DNA of 64,000 bases from Sabellastarte sp. h YS-2021 (GCA_964017235.1 OZ024929.1:163417609-163481608); one strand, 5' to 3'; positions 13,435 to 24,600 are shown, counted from the stretch's first letter. Program-made: numbers and translations. The notes: generated by a model from the sequence alone, not told the origin.

Positions 13435-14660
13435 TGTTGAGAGGAATCCGGGAACTTTGCCCTTCAGGTACTTTGCCCTTCAGGTACGTTGCCCTTCGGA
13501 ACTTTGCCCTTCAGGTACTTTGCCCTTCACTCAATTTGAGGGGTAGGTACTTTGCCCTTCACTAATTAAAAATGCCCTTCACATGAAAAAAAAATTAAAT
13601 TATAAATATTGTCCATTCATGTGTGTAAACGAGTTGTTTTCAAGCCCCACAAAAAGACTGTTGTCCAAGTTTATCCCCACAATACATTTCTATGGGTGAC
13701 AGACCTTTTGTTGAATTTACTATTGAGGTGAAAAGGGAAATGGATGGTGAATGAATGAGATACTGTGTTTATTTTGTTGAGGAAGCCAAGTATGTATAAT
13801 ATATAACTGTATAATGCATGTCAAGCCCAACAAAAAGACTGTTGTCCAAGTTAATCCCCACAATACATTTCTATGGGTGACAGACCTTTTGTTGAATTGG
13901 CTATTGAGGTGAAAAGGGAAATGGATGGTGAATGAATGAGAGACTGGTAAACCCATAACTGGTTTCTTACTGTTGTGGCAGGTCTATTGTTTCAGTCCAT
14001 GATCACAGAAGATACTTTATCATATGATTACATAATTGAAGGCTATTATTCTAGACAATCAATAATCCAGTTTTATGTATTATTCAATTCAATAATTTAT
14101 GTAGTATGCAATTTATCCTAATTAAACTTTGTTAAAATATGAAGGGCCTCTGTATAGTATGCAATTAAGATCTACAATTAATCCCAACAAATGTTCTTAA
14201 AAATATGAAGGGCTTGTACATAGTTGTGTCTTATGTAGTATGTAGAATCAGTTTGTTGATCCACAAATTAGATCCATTTAAGCTTAATTACACATATTAA
14301 AAATAATAAAAAGCACTTATTGTAAGGGTATGACAACTTTACAAATTAACTTCTGGATTTTATTTCTGGATTTTATGTAGTATGCAAGTAATCCTAATAA
14401 AACTTTTTTGAATGTGAAGGGCTTTACATTTCCTGTGGTGATTCATTCCCAGTATAGTACTGTATAGTACTAAAGTGTGCTATTACTCCCAGTAAAGGTT
14501 TTTACATGTGAAGGGCATTTTTAATTAGTGAAGGGCAAAGTTCCTACCCCTCATATTTAGTGAAGGGCAAAGTACCTGAAGGGCAAAGTTCCGAAGGGCA
14601 ACGTACCTGAAGGGCAAAGTACCTGAAGGGCAAAGTTCCGTACACCTGTTGAGATGGAAT
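13435..14660. mobile_element. Foldback-like transposon with long subrepeated inverted termini
   Basis: Inverted termini of about 135 bp (about 13451-13585 and 14508-14642) are near complements. Each is made of direct subrepeats of the word TTTGCCCTTCAGGTAC, ending in TAATTAAAAATGCCCTTCAC. The interior has a diverged direct duplication of about 120 bp (13645-13770 and 13823-13945) sharing ACAATACATTTCTATGGGTG. Nearly equal words TGTTGAGAGGAAT (13435-13447) and TGTTGAGATGGAAT (14647-14660) lie just outside both ends and may be the target duplication. Long inverted repeats made of tandem subrepeats are the mark of foldback elements. No transposase frame is present, so it is non-autonomous. Confidence 0.75.
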
Positions 14661-15914
14661 GAATGATGGAATAAGTCTGACCTGATGAGCATTGGATACT
14701 TTGGCCATATTACAAAACTGGGCCGAGAAATTAACAGTAAATAAAATTAAATAAAAACTTTTCGATCACAAAAAAAAATCAGATTTAGAGAACCATTTAA
14801 TTTTGACTGCAGATGAATACTGGTGTATTATTAGTTCTGGACAGTATTATGCAATAACTGCAACTCTTCAATACTCCAGTGGCTTCCCCTCTGTAACAAT
14901 TGTGAGTGACGTCTGTGTGTGAAATTAATCAAATCTCTGAAACAATGGGGCAATTCTTTGACAGGATGGATAGTGGGAGAGTGGGAGAGGGGGGGGGGGG
15001 GGGATGTGGGAACAGCACCTGTATAGGATAAAACAATGGTCGGGTAGCCTGGCAATATTAGCATTGTGTGCGTGTGTGTATGAATGTATAATGCATGTTT
15101 CTTTGTCCAGGAAAACCGGCTGTTTTATGCAACTGGTTTTTTTTTTACTATTAGGTCTTTATGGCTGGATTATAACAAAAAGATTAGAGACATGTTTATG
15201 TATCTGTGTGACTAGTCTTTGTGTTACTATAGTCGAATCTAGCAGTGACTGCTGATGTTACACAACCAGAACAGAAACTACTCTTGTGTTAGTTCATGCA
15301 TGAAAATATAGTAACATTGTGTCATGCTTCAAGTCATGGATCTAGTCTGCTGAATACTGCTAGGTGTGATCCAGTGTGATATCCCTGGATACTAATTATC
15401 GTACAATACATAGAAGACCAGGGAGTAATTTAACACTAATTAAATTATTAGCCAGGTAACATCTGTTGTTTTGTTTATATTAATAGTATTCAAGTTTGGT
15501 TTGAATTTGTCTTTTGGTAATCCGCAAATGTAAAGTTTTTTTCCTCAACAAGGATAAGTGTTTATGTATTCTGAATACTGACTGAAAAGGTGCAAATATT
15601 ATGTTAGTTTCAGTGATTTCATGGATAGTGATTAGTGTGGTATAGAGAATACATGGATAACGATTCCGGATGAAAAGATAATTAATCCTTTTCAAGCCTT
15701 GGGTCCGGATCATGCCGGCAGACATTGTTTTACTAAGGCACCGACCTAGTCTGGTAAAAAGAAACAGTATTCTTAATATTTTGTGATAACATGTGTAATG
15801 TTTTTGAAAAGGTTCTGTATTACATATCATATGTATAACATACATGGATTCTCTGTATACATTTTAAAGCATTGTGATTTCATAGTACTAGTCTGTCACA
15901 TTGTATACATGTCG
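14661..15914. other. Unique sequence with a 15-base poly-G run
   Basis: A run of 15 G lies at 14989-15003. A 121-codon minus frame (15480-15845) has no recognisable domain, and I do not call it a gene. Nothing else is identifiable. Confidence 0.5.
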
Positions 15915-17000
15915 AGAGGCTACTGTCCAGGGGTGGTGTGTATTGGACCAAATGAAAAATTTTCCACACGTTTAAATTTGACCTTTGATCTTTATCAAGG
16001 TCACATGATCAAAAAATAGTTTTTTGGTGTACACCCACCCGTCATCACCGCTCAGCAAAATCTACTAAATGCAAAGGTTGTAATTTCATACACATGTTCA
16101 TACTATCAAAAAGGATAGCTGGTTAGATTTTGGGAGTGATCCTATGAAAATTGAACGATTTATGAGCAATTTTCACACAGGTACCAACCAGAAAACTTGA
16201 AATTTATGTGATCCCGCTGTTTTCACTTTAGTTTCCTCTCCACTGCAACCATATTATGGTCTCCTTTAAATATTTCCCTTATTATTGGAAGCGTTCTAAC
16301 CAAATTTGGCTGTTATATGCCTTCGGCATGGGAAAATTTTTCCATAAGCTGAAATTTGACCTTCAATCTTTATCAAGGTCACATGATCAAAAAATAGTTT
16401 TTTTGGGGTGTACCCGCCTATAATCGCTTTCTGTCATCAAAATCTACTAATTACTGAGGCTTATAATTTCATACACATATTCATAATATCAAAAACGAGA
16501 TCTGATCAGATTTTGTGACCGATCCAATGAAAATTGAATGATTTATGAGCAATTTTGTCACAGGTACCAACCAGAAAACTTAACATTCCAGTGAGCCCCC
16601 TATTAGTATTGCATTTAGAGCCAAAATATATTGGGAGGTAGTAAGAAACCATATATGAGAGTGTAGAAAGCAAGTCAAATTTCCCTCTGCCCCCCCACCA
16701 CCACCACCACCACCACACACCTCCCTCCTGTAGGGGTCATAAAATAGTGGATTTTGATGTTTTGCCTTATATCTCCTTTATTATTTCTTTTGCAGCTTTA
16801 GAAAGTATTAAGAGGTATTGGTAAACCTTATGTGAAGAATCTAGATAGTCGGTTAGATTTACCTCCTGACCCCCATGGGTTAAACTGGAGTCATTAAAAT
16901 AGCAGATTTTGTCTTTTGGCTTATATCTCCTGTATTATTGCTTTTAAAGATTTAGAATGTATAAAGAGGTATTGGGAAACCATATATGAAGAGTCAAGAA
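15915..17000 (+). mobile_element. Helitron-like repeat, two diverged copies of one module
   Basis: Two direct copies, about 15950-16205 and 16330-16580, share TTGACCT..GATCTTTATCAAGGTCA, then CACATGATCAAAAAATAG, a GATTTTG(G/T)GA..GATCC word, and TTTATGAGCAATTTT followed by ACCAACCAGAAAACTT. They are followed by units with TTATATCTCCTTTATTATT (16770) and TTATATCTCCTGTATTATTG (16921). The order of modules (CACATGACCAAAAA, then a TTAGATTTTGG-type word) matches the 5' part of the elements at 31321 and 39278, so this is a distant member of the same group. No terminal hairpin with CTAG is seen. A CCA microsatellite (16690-16716) lies within. Confidence 0.6.
16690..16720 (+). repeat. (CCA)n microsatellite
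   Basis: A C-run followed by about eight CCA triplets and CACACACC. It creates an open frame of tryptophan/glycine on the other strand, which is an artefact. Confidence 0.9.
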
Positions 17001-17180
17001 AAATGTTTATGAAATTTTAATTTATCAATCTTGTTTTTATTTTTCGTAAAATAATTCAATTAAACTCATTAAAATACTCAGAATATTTGTTTTCTTTATC
17101 TAAAGATATCTGTTTTATGTTTGTGTATTTTGACAAGATTAATTAAATTATAGCATCAGAGAGAAATGTTGTTGCATCAT

Positions 17181-17583
17181 AAAAAGCAACCCCAAACATG
17201 GGAAATATAGACATTTTATTGCGCTAGAACAGCTTACCATGTGGGGACTGATTGCTGTTCTCAGATGGCCGCAGGCTCAGCCAGCGTCTAAGAAAAATAG
17301 ACCTTTAATAGCTGGCCGTAACCTCAGGTTGCCTTCTCATGGTACTCTACGAGATCTATTCCCACGTTCTCGTTGGCCACGTGTTTTGGTAGCTTTTATA
17401 AACAGTGATATTTTTTTCTTCTATTTCTCAGCACATATGTATTGTTGGATGTTTTTAACCAGTTTGTTTAATATAACTTATAGATTATTCTGTGAAAGTT
17501 TTGTTTCGACAGGATAAGTATTTTTGCTTATTTTTGGTGTTTTGAAAAAGCAGCCCCAAACATGGGAAATATAGACAATTTAT
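17181..17583 (-). mobile_element. Unclassified element X, copy 1, with 39-bp direct repeats
   Basis: The insert (about 17220-17544) is flanked by a 39-base direct repeat, 17181-17219 and 17545-17583, with two mismatches; its core reads CCCCAAACATGGGAAATATA. The insert shares, in order, AGCTTACCATGTGGG, a CGTCT(A/T)AGAAAAA word, TTCTCGTTGGCCACG, a TTCTATTTCTCAG-type word and TATTGTTGGA with the insert at 40385-40653, which lies in the opposite orientation. No poly-A, terminal inverted repeat, hammerhead motif or coding frame is visible. Direct repeats of this length are much longer than usual SINE or DNA-transposon duplications. Orientation is arbitrary: minus means reading as copy 2 does on plus. 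Confidence 0.55.
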
Positions 17584-17639
17584 GCTAATTCTGATTTCAA
17601 ACAGTTTGATCTTTACTGAGGCTATAAAGGGATTAAGAG

Positions 17640-17890
17640 ATTTGGGGAGTACAGGTAATATACTGATAGACTTTCAGGTAGTATTGGTAATGTATAGAGA
17701 TTCAGGCGGCATAAGGATTACATGGATAGAGATTTACATAGTATAAAAATTATATGGATAGAGATTACATGAATAGAAGTTGAGGTGGTAAACATGTTAC
17801 TTTGATAGAGTTATGGAAGATTACATGGATAGAGATTCAGTGGTACACAGACTAGATGGAGTGAGACTGAGGTAGTAGACAGAGTTCATG
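17640..17890 (+). repeat. Degenerate tandem repeat
   Basis: A loose repetition of GATTACATGGATAGAGATT-like words with variable spacing (about 35-45 bp), for example near 17726, 17752, 17821 and 17838. It abuts the left end of the Harbinger element and was probably the insertion target. Confidence 0.55.
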
Positions 17891-18079
17891 GGCAAAGGTA
17901 TTGTGGGTGTTCCACCACACGACTAAGCTTCCCGATTAAGGGTTTTTTGTAGTCGGTTTCAAAAATTTGCTTAGTCCCAGGAGTTCTGTATGGATCGGTA
18001 GTTGTCGGTTGGGGCCGTGAGAAAAATCAAACATGTTTGATATTTGTCCCGACCCAAACCGATTCTTATTTCCCGCCGT

Positions 18080-18440
18080 CAACAAAATGTCCAGTCTTAG
18101 GCTTCCTCAGGTCTCCTCAGACCCAAATTTACACAGTCCTATGTTGTCTGAGGCTTCCTGCGACCCTTAGTCCTAGGCATCCCTAGCTTAGTCCCAGGAA
18201 GCCTGTTGTCAGTCCCCGACTCATAACAGACCTTTGAAGTTTCATTAGTCCCAGGAAGCCTCAGACCGTCTCAGGTGTCCTGCGACTAAGAAATCTGGGT
18301 CTGGGACTAAGCCCCGACTAAGAGAAGCCGATCCAAACCGATCCAAGCCGGTCTCCTCAGGCCACCTGAGACCACACAAATTTAGTCTGCGACGGTCTGA
18401 GGACGCCCCAGGAGGCTTGGGACTAAGTACCGATTAAGTA
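18080..18440. repeat. Left subterminal repeats of the Harbinger element
   Basis: Repeated variants of AGTCCCAGGAAGCCTCAG, CCTCAGACC and GACTAAG in both orientations. Subterminal motif clusters of this kind are the usual transposase or accessory-protein binding zone in PIF/Harbinger and related elements. The same vocabulary recurs at 22785-23110. Confidence 0.6.
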
Positions 18441-18496
18441 CCGACTCCTTTCAGCGTGCTTAAAACCAAAAAAAAGGCAATGAGGTGGTCTGGGAC

Positions 18497-18504
18497 TATA
18501 TAAG
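18497..18504 (+). promoter_or_regulatory. TATA box, probable promoter of the MADF gene
   Basis: TATATAAG in the context GGGACTATATAAGCGACCGC is a canonical TATA box. It lies about 375 bp upstream of the ATG used for the MADF frame, right after the subterminal repeats. A GC-rich start region and a purine-rich leader (18660-18840) follow. The position is what one expects for the transposon's own promoter; function is inferred. Confidence 0.6.
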
Positions 18505-18654
18505 CGACCGCGCACACGCTTTCTGTGTTTAGACTGGTTGGCTACTGAGAGACGTGTGTCACTTACTGCTAGGGGTTTTCAGTTTTTTTACATTTCACAT
18601 TTTACTTGAGCTTAGGGAAATTTAACAGTTAGGAGACACATTTCAGTTTTTATT

Positions 18655-18845
18655 ACTTTTTTTGTGATATTCACTGGAGTTATGAGGAAAGAGAAAGGAG
18701 GAAAGAGAGGAAAGAAAAAGATGGAGGAGAGGCAATAGGAGAGGGAGAAGGAAGGTGGAGAGTTTGAGGAGAGGACAGAGGAAAGGATAGAGAGAGGTCA
18801 GAGGAGAGTACAGAAGAGAGGATAGAGGATACAGAGAAAGCATTA
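18655..18845 (+). repeat. Purine-rich (GGAGA) leader tract
   Basis: Almost pure GA sequence with AGAGGA and GGAGAGG words, between the TATA box and the MADF reading frame, so it would be the 5' untranslated leader. Confidence 0.7.
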
Positions 18846-18873
18846 GAAGTTACTGAGGAAGCTTGCGAAGAAG

Positions 18874-19770
18874 ATGAGAGGTGTGAGGAAGAAGTGCCAC
18901 TCAGCAGCCAAGAGAGTCAGGGTTTGTGCTACATACACTGACAGCCAAGAAAATGCCATTGTTGAGTTTGTGAAGGAGCACCCAGAGCTGTACGACAAGA
19001 AGCATGGACGTTTCCATGACAGACAGAGGAAGGAGGCTCTCTGAGCAGAAATCTCTGCAGAACTGAAGCTCCAGTCCTTTGATGTCAGAAGGTGGTTTGA
19101 GTCACAGAGAACTTGTTATGGCAAGCTCTCCAAGCAACAGTCTGGCCAAGCCCCAAGGGAGATGACCAAGAGACAGTCCTGGGTCTACCAGCAGATGGGT
19201 TTCCCTAAGACCCACATCAGACGCAAGGGGGCCTACAGAAGTTCTGGGTTCGAGGCCAGTCCCAACACCAGCAGGCATGAAGAATCTCGTGGATCTACTA
19301 CTGATAGAGAACATCTTGAGTCCAGTGTCCTGAGGGAGAGTAGGAGTCAACCAATACTTACATCTACACCAGTTTCTTCAGATTCCAAGATACTTGAGCA
19401 CTTTGACCAGATGAGGACACTGATCTCAGGTTTCCTGCAGCAGAAATCAGACAGGCAGCCCTTCTTTGACTACGTGGCATCAGAGGCTGAAAAGATGACC
19501 CAAGAGGAGTTTGAGGACCTCAAGGGCAGGATTTTTAGAGACATTGAAGCAGTAAAGAACACTCATAGATGTCAAGTACTACCAAAGAGATCAGCCACTA
19601 TTACCAGAGAGTCACAGAAGGTCGGGATACTGCCAACAACCAATCAGCAGGCGTCTAGTTCCACCCAGGCAGCAGCACCCAACACCCACACCACCCCAAA
19701 CATGAAACAAATAACCCATGGTAATACACATAACAACAGAAGGCCACATAGAAAAAAAATAGATATATAA
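18874..19770 (+). pseudogene. Harbinger MADF-domain DNA-binding protein, broken by TGA
   Basis: Reading from ATG 18874 gives about 298 codons in a single frame, with one TGA at codon 57 (19042-19044). The N-terminal third is a MADF domain: IVEFVKEHPELYDKKH at about residues 29-44 is the usual opening. The stop sits where the family has its conserved tryptophan, so a TGG-to-TGA change is likely. The domain then continues with AEISAEL and FDVRRWFESQRTCYGKL. The middle is low complexity. FFDYVASEAEKMTQEEFEDL plus KGRIFRDI is a BESS-like C-terminal helix region common in these proteins. In the family this protein binds element ends and helps the transposase enter the nucleus. Internal starts at or after 19162 would lack the MADF domain. 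Otherwise the frame is well kept, which points to recent decay. Confidence 0.85.
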
Positions 19771-19894
19771 ACTCCCAATATGGCCAATCTGCTCATTTGT
19801 AGCTTAAAATCCATGAAATTGGTTTAAATCTGTAATAAAAAAAGTCCAACACTGACACCATCCCTAGAGTTAAAAGATATTATGTAATCACATA

Positions 19895-20045
19895 GCCACC
19901 AACCAACAAACAGACAAACCCAATACCAAACATAAGCCCCAACCAACAAACAGACAAACCCAATAGCAAACATAACCCCCAACCAACGAACTGACAAACA
20001 AATTTGCAAACATAACTCCCCACAACCAACAGACAGATAAACCAT
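19895..20045 (-). repeat. 40-bp minisatellite, left arm
   Basis: About four units of about 40 bp marked by CCAACAAACAGACAAACC at 19903, 19943, 19983 and 20025 (the last two diverged). It is the reverse complement of the minisatellite at 21045-21275, so the two could pair. Confidence 0.8.
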
Positions 20046-20173
20046 ACTGTAAAGAGAACCATTTGGGTGGTTATATTTTCAAAATTTTCTTGAAGTGGAA
20101 TAAAAAAATTTAATTTTGAGATTTGAAATAAAGGAAAAAATTTCAGTTTCAGTTATTTTTCCAAAATAAAAAT

Positions 20174-20934
20174 TAGTGATCTCAACGGGTACCCGGATAT
20201 CCGGGTACCCGAACCCTGAATACTTACCCGAAGCCGAAATCTCATTCCCGAGTACCCGAATCTAAGCTTATTTCTGTCAATATCGCCCACATGGGCTGAC
20301 CAAGTACGGACATATCTGGACTTCATTAATTCACTTAAAAATGAAACTATTCAATTAAAATGCACAATAATATTGTTTTCTCACCCTTGTACACTGTTTA
20401 TAGTATTTTATTTGTCTTTTATTTTGGTTGTTTATACATTGTCAAATACCGGAACCCTTTGAAAATTGTCAGTATATTAACACAGTTACTTAATTCCGAG
20501 TCCATAAAATGCTGTATATTGGCTATATAGTGACATACACACCTCAAATAAATGAAAGTACGATATTTTCAAACATCAGTTCATAATTTAGCATCAATAA
20601 AATTCACTTACCTGCCTGAAGAAAAAATAAAGTTGCAATTCCGAAACTACATTCTAGCAACAGTAAATGCTTTACTGATAGGTCATGTGACTCCACTTTT
20701 ATGGACACTGCAATAAACAACCGTGTTTTGAATGTACAGAAATCTTTTCTTGGTTGACATTTCTTCTTTGTCGTACTGTTTTGATGCAAAAACGTGGCCA
20801 ACAAGAAATAAAGCAAATGTTTGGATCCCATTATTTCTGTAGGTTTTAAGTCTGTAAATATGGAGATAATTGTAGTTTCAGCTATTATCGCCCATCGGCG
20901 TGGGTACCCGGGTACCCGCCCGCTGAAACCACTG
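20174..20934. mobile_element. Non-autonomous hAT-like insert within Harbinger
   Basis: The left end TAGTGATCTCAACGGGTACC and the reverse complement of the right end, CAGTGGTTTCAGCGGGCGGG followed by TACCCGGGTACCC, form imperfect inverted termini typical in form of hAT elements (CAGTG/TAGTG start). Both termini hold GGGTACCCGG palindromes. I found no matching 8-bp target duplication, so the boundaries may be off or the flanks altered. The interior is AT-rich and non-coding. Confidence 0.5.
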
Positions 20935-21044
20935 CATACCCAGTCGTACTAAAAAGGGTTTATTGAGAACACTAATAAAAACAAATGTAAGTGAAATTAG
21001 GGTGTAGCTTTCAAAATATATGCAATATTTATTCCATTTAGCAA

Positions 21045-21275
21045 GTTATGTTGGGCATTGGGTTTGTGTGTTTCTTGGTTGGTGGACTTATGTTTGGCAT
21101 TGGGTTTGTCTGTTTCTTGGTTGGGTGACTTATGTTTGGCATTGGGTTTGTCTGTTTGCTGGTTCGGTGACTTATATTTGGCATTGGGTTTGTCTGTTTG
21201 TTGGTTGGGTGACTTATGTTGGGGATTGTGTTTGTCTGTTTGTTGGTTGGGTGACTTATGTTGGGAAATGGTTGT
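21045..21275 (+). repeat. 42-bp minisatellite, right arm
   Basis: About five and a half units of about 42 bp containing TTGGGTTTGTCTGTTTCTTG and GTTGGGTGACTTATGTTTGG. Because 42 is a multiple of three, several frames stay open on both strands (WHWVCLFVGWVTYV type). They are repeat artefacts, not genes. Confidence 0.85.
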
Positions 21276-21394
21276 GTTATTTGGAACAAGCACAGCTGAT
21301 TAATTGTTTTTGGAATATTTGGTAGTCCTGAAAAGGACTGGTTATTAGTCCTGAAAAGGACTGGTTACTGCAGTAGCAGTTATATTCTGCCATC

Positions 21395-22670
21395 TTACCA
21401 GGCCACTGCTCCCTCATTATTGAAGTAGTCCTTGAGGTAATCCCTCAGTCTTCTGGCTTCTCTGGCAGGGTTTCTGTCACGACCACAATCAGCAGCACCA
21501 CTAATCAAGCGACCATCACCAGGCACATCATCATCATCACCAGACTGTTGACCACTATGTTGACCTTGATACTGGCTTCTCAGTATGTTGTGCAGAACCA
21601 CACAGGTCAAGACCACATCCCTGACTGTTTCTGGGGGTAGTTTAATAGTGGTCATCAAGACTCTAAATCTTGAAACCAGGATGCCAAAAGCATTTTCAAC
21701 AACTCTCCTGCCCCTTGATATTCTGCAATTGGCAATCCTTTCCTCTCTGGTTAACATCCTTCTGCCAGAGGACAAATGCATCATCTGCCAGGATGAAGTA
21801 GGGGACATCTCAACCACCCCGGGTTATAGGTGCTGGGTCAGGGAGGCCTATGCTGCCATCATCAATCTTCCTCTTCAGGTGACAGGTATTAAATATCTGG
21901 GCATCTGAGCAAGATCCAGCTGTACCCACATCCACCCATCTGAACTTGTACTGTCCATCAACCAAGGCCAACATTACTATTGAAAAGAATCCCTTATAGT
22001 TGTGGTACAGGGCTCCAGAGTTCTTGGGTTTCTTCAGGGCCACATGCTTGCCATCAAGGGCTCCCAGGGCATATGGAACATTCCACCTGATCCTGAATTC
22101 TGTTTCCAGTTCTTTCCACACATCTGGAGTAGTAGGACATCTGAGGTACTCTCTGGTGAACTCATCCTGGATGGCCCTGCAGAATGCTGGTAGAAACTTG
22201 GAAATGGTGGATCTGCCAACCAAAAACTGACAGGATAATGATGTGTATGACTCTCCAGTGGCCAGATATCTGAAGATGAGGGCTAACTTTTCCCCAACAC
22301 TGATAGGAGCTCTGTAGTTGGTGGCCTGCCTGGCTAGATGTGGTTCCAGTCTGGTCTTTATCATTTGAAAGAATTCTGGGGTCATCCTCATGAAATTGGT
22401 GAATCCTGGAATGTCTGTGGCATACAGTTCAGCCATAATGTTGTGGTAGGCCCCCCTCTTCTCTCTCTGTAGTAGCCATGGCCTGACCCACATGTTGTGC
22501 CTTCTTCTAGGTCTCTGTCTGGCTGGTGGTGGTGGTGGTGGTGGAGGTGCTGCTGGTGGTGGTTGCTGTGGTCGATGTAGAAATAGCAAATACATCATTA
22601 TATGTAACTGAATAAAAACTAAAAAAGCCTTAAATTGTTGCTGAAGCTGTCTTCCATTGAAAGCTGGCAT
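21395..22670 (-). pseudogene. PIF/Harbinger DDE transposase (HARBI1-like), broken
   Basis: Codons 1-286 (22670 down to 21810) are open. The protein has a basic/proline-rich N-terminus (PPPPPPPPARQRPRRR, about 45-57), a helix-turn-helix-like region (SLSCQFLVGRSTISKF, about 144-159), then the nuclease fold: first catalytic Asp in GALDGKHV (about 206), second in GSCSDAQIF (about 256). A TGA at 21812-21810 interrupts the frame. The next 15 codons (DVPYFILADDAFVL) continue in the same frame. A frameshift near 21760-21780, probably with a small deletion, then moves the reading to the frame ending at 21395, which holds LTREERIANCRISRGRRVVE with the catalytic Glu. In the family it cuts and pastes the element together with the MADF/Myb partner. 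All three catalytic residues survive, but no single frame joins them. Confidence 0.92.
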
Positions 22671-22784
22671 CCTGCTGTGTTCCTAGAAAAGTAATAATAA
22701 TTACATCCCGGAATTTATATATACCCAGAAAATCCAGTTATTTTGCAAAACAAGAATTGGCCATCTTGGTCTGTGGAACACTAA

Positions 22785-23110
22785 GGAGGCCTCAGGACGC
22801 CTGAGGAAGCCGGGACTTAATTGGAGGTTAGTCGGGGCTTAGTCCCAGGAGGCCTGAGGCGTCCTGGGACCCAGTCGGTATGTCTGCAACAAGATCGTGG
22901 TTCAAACCGACCAGAAAAATGGCTTAATCGGTTCTTAGTCACAGAACAGTCGGGGACTGTGTGGTGCCTCCTGGGGCCTCCTGAGGCTTCCTGTGGCTGA
23001 TCTGAACTTAATCCCAGCCTTTAATACCGATTCAGTATTCCCGCCCATTTTACCTTTTTTTTCACCAACTGTCCACGATTAAGGGTCGTGGATAGGATCG
23101 GGGCTTAGTC
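22785..23110. repeat. Right subterminal repeats of the Harbinger element
   Basis: Repeats of GGCCTCAGGACGCCTGAGGA-like and CTTAGTCCCAGGAGGCCTGA-like words, the same vocabulary as the left side (18080-18440). Confidence 0.6.
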
Positions 23111-23126
23111 CTTTGGTGGAACAGGG

Positions 23127-24600
23127 GCATATGTGTGCGAGATTCAAATATTTAGAACATTATAAGGTTTACCATTCAGACAAAAGAGAGTAATCAAGAA
23201 TGGTACAGAGTAAGATCTATTGGGGCAAGTACATGTACTTTACAAGACACACTTTTAAGGATAAAATTTTAGGGTCTTTGTATAAATAATTTTTTAATGA
23301 TATTTTGACAACATGCAAGTCTCCCTCAAGTGACTCCAATGTGATGTTTTGCTTTTTTGGGGGGTTTTGGAATATGATCAGGGGTTAGTCAGGAAAATGA
23401 GGGAGAATAAACAGACCCTGTCAATGGTTTGCATTGTTAATTTTTTGTCCCTACTATCTGAGGTTATACATTAAGTTATTTAAAATGTGACAAAAAACTT
23501 TTGGATGAATGACACTTAATCAGAATTCTAATATCAGCAAAAGGTTTTGTCTATTTACAGCAAATTGACAAGTAGGTTTTTAGTCTCCTTTAGCACATCT
23601 TAATGTCAGTGATAACATAGAGAGAGTGGCAATTCATTTACATCAAATATTTCCTGACAAGTACTTAGATGTTGACGTAGCCAGGGTCCCTTTGTCTGGT
23701 ACCATTTAGGCATTAACATGTGTAGTTCCTAGTTTACCTTTCCATGTGAAAAATGCCAAACTGTCCGTGCCTAGCCACCGATCCTAGCATTTCTATGTAT
23801 CACGTACAAGTGTCTGTTTTCGGACATAAAACCACCATAAATAGCCATTTTTCACTAAATTTACAACCATAAGATCAATTGAGACCAATTTGTTTTTCAC
23901 TCCTGGTCAGCTATCATGTCTGGTTCATGCAAGCACACAAGTATAGAATAGAAGCAGTGATAGAATCAGTGTCTGCTGTCAGCCGTCGGCATCAGGGAAA
24001 CGGTCTGGAGTTTCATTAATAAGATCTGAGTTTTAAGGATGATTAATTCAACTATACTTGCATTCAATTCATGACATATATTTAACCAGTGATGCAATGC
24101 TTCTTTCAAGCGGAAACTATTTCAACTTGCTTAAAATGCAGTCAAATACACAGACAACAATGGGACAAACTTAGCTGATCACATGTATGTCAATAATGAG
24201 ACATGCGGGTATAATACAAAGATGCAAGTAAGATAAGATGCATTTTCAAATATATAAAGTACAGGTAATGGGGATTGTATCAGCCATGTCTGTAGTGTAT
24301 ATATCCAAAATATAACCTGGTTGGTCTCTATCTTCAAAACATAGTGGACCAGGCATCAAAATGGAGATAACATTTCCAACCAATGTTTTTTATACCAATC
24401 CATTATTTTGGACAAGAACTGATGTAACTCTGGATGATGTTTTAGCAGCATTTTATCAGACAGAGTCACAAATTGCCTGGCTTTATTCTCATTGGTTGTG
24501 GGTTCAAATGTACCTTTTGGGAGTATGCAGGTTGCACTGATGACCTGTTCTTACATAGCAGTAGCTGTTGAATGAACATAAACTAGAAGCGATAATTTAC
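23127..24600. other. Unique sequence, no gene recognised
   Basis: Nothing identifiable. GGTTGTGGGTTCAAATGT near 24497 resembles a tRNA B box and could be the remnant of an old SINE, but the rest of the tRNA head is not recognisable. Confidence 0.45.

Larger units (their letters stand above)
17908..23123. mobile_element. PIF/Harbinger DNA transposon, 5.2 kb, both genes broken
   Basis: The ends are imperfect inverted repeats: TGTTCCACCA at 17908 and TGGTGGAACA ending at 23123. Each continues inward with a GACTAAGC-type word. GGG on both sides (17905-17907, 23124-23126) fits the 3-bp target duplication of this superfamily. Inside are the two genes expected of animal Harbingers: a DNA-binding protein (MADF type, plus strand, 18874-19770) and a DDE transposase (minus strand, 21395-22670), convergent. 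The subterminal regions are full of CCCAGGAGGCCTGAGG-like words. Both genes carry in-frame TGA codons, so this copy is not expected to make its own proteins. It has itself been invaded by, or has grown, a hAT-like insert and two minisatellites. Confidence 0.9.

Noticed and set aside
14670-14710. Hammerhead-ribozyme-like CTGATGAG word
   Set aside because: The GAAA and cleavage-site parts of the core are not found at workable distances.
15480-15845. 121-codon minus-strand frame
   Set aside because: AT-driven composition and no motif. An internal TTTTCAG acceptor-like word exists, but nothing else supports an exon.
17181-17583. 39-bp direct repeats as LTRs of a small retrotransposon
   Set aside because: The repeats differ completely from those around the second copy, so they belong to the target sites, not to the element.
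19824-20062. Minus-strand valine/cysteine-rich frames of 60-73 codons
   Set aside because: Products of the 40-bp minisatellite within Harbinger.
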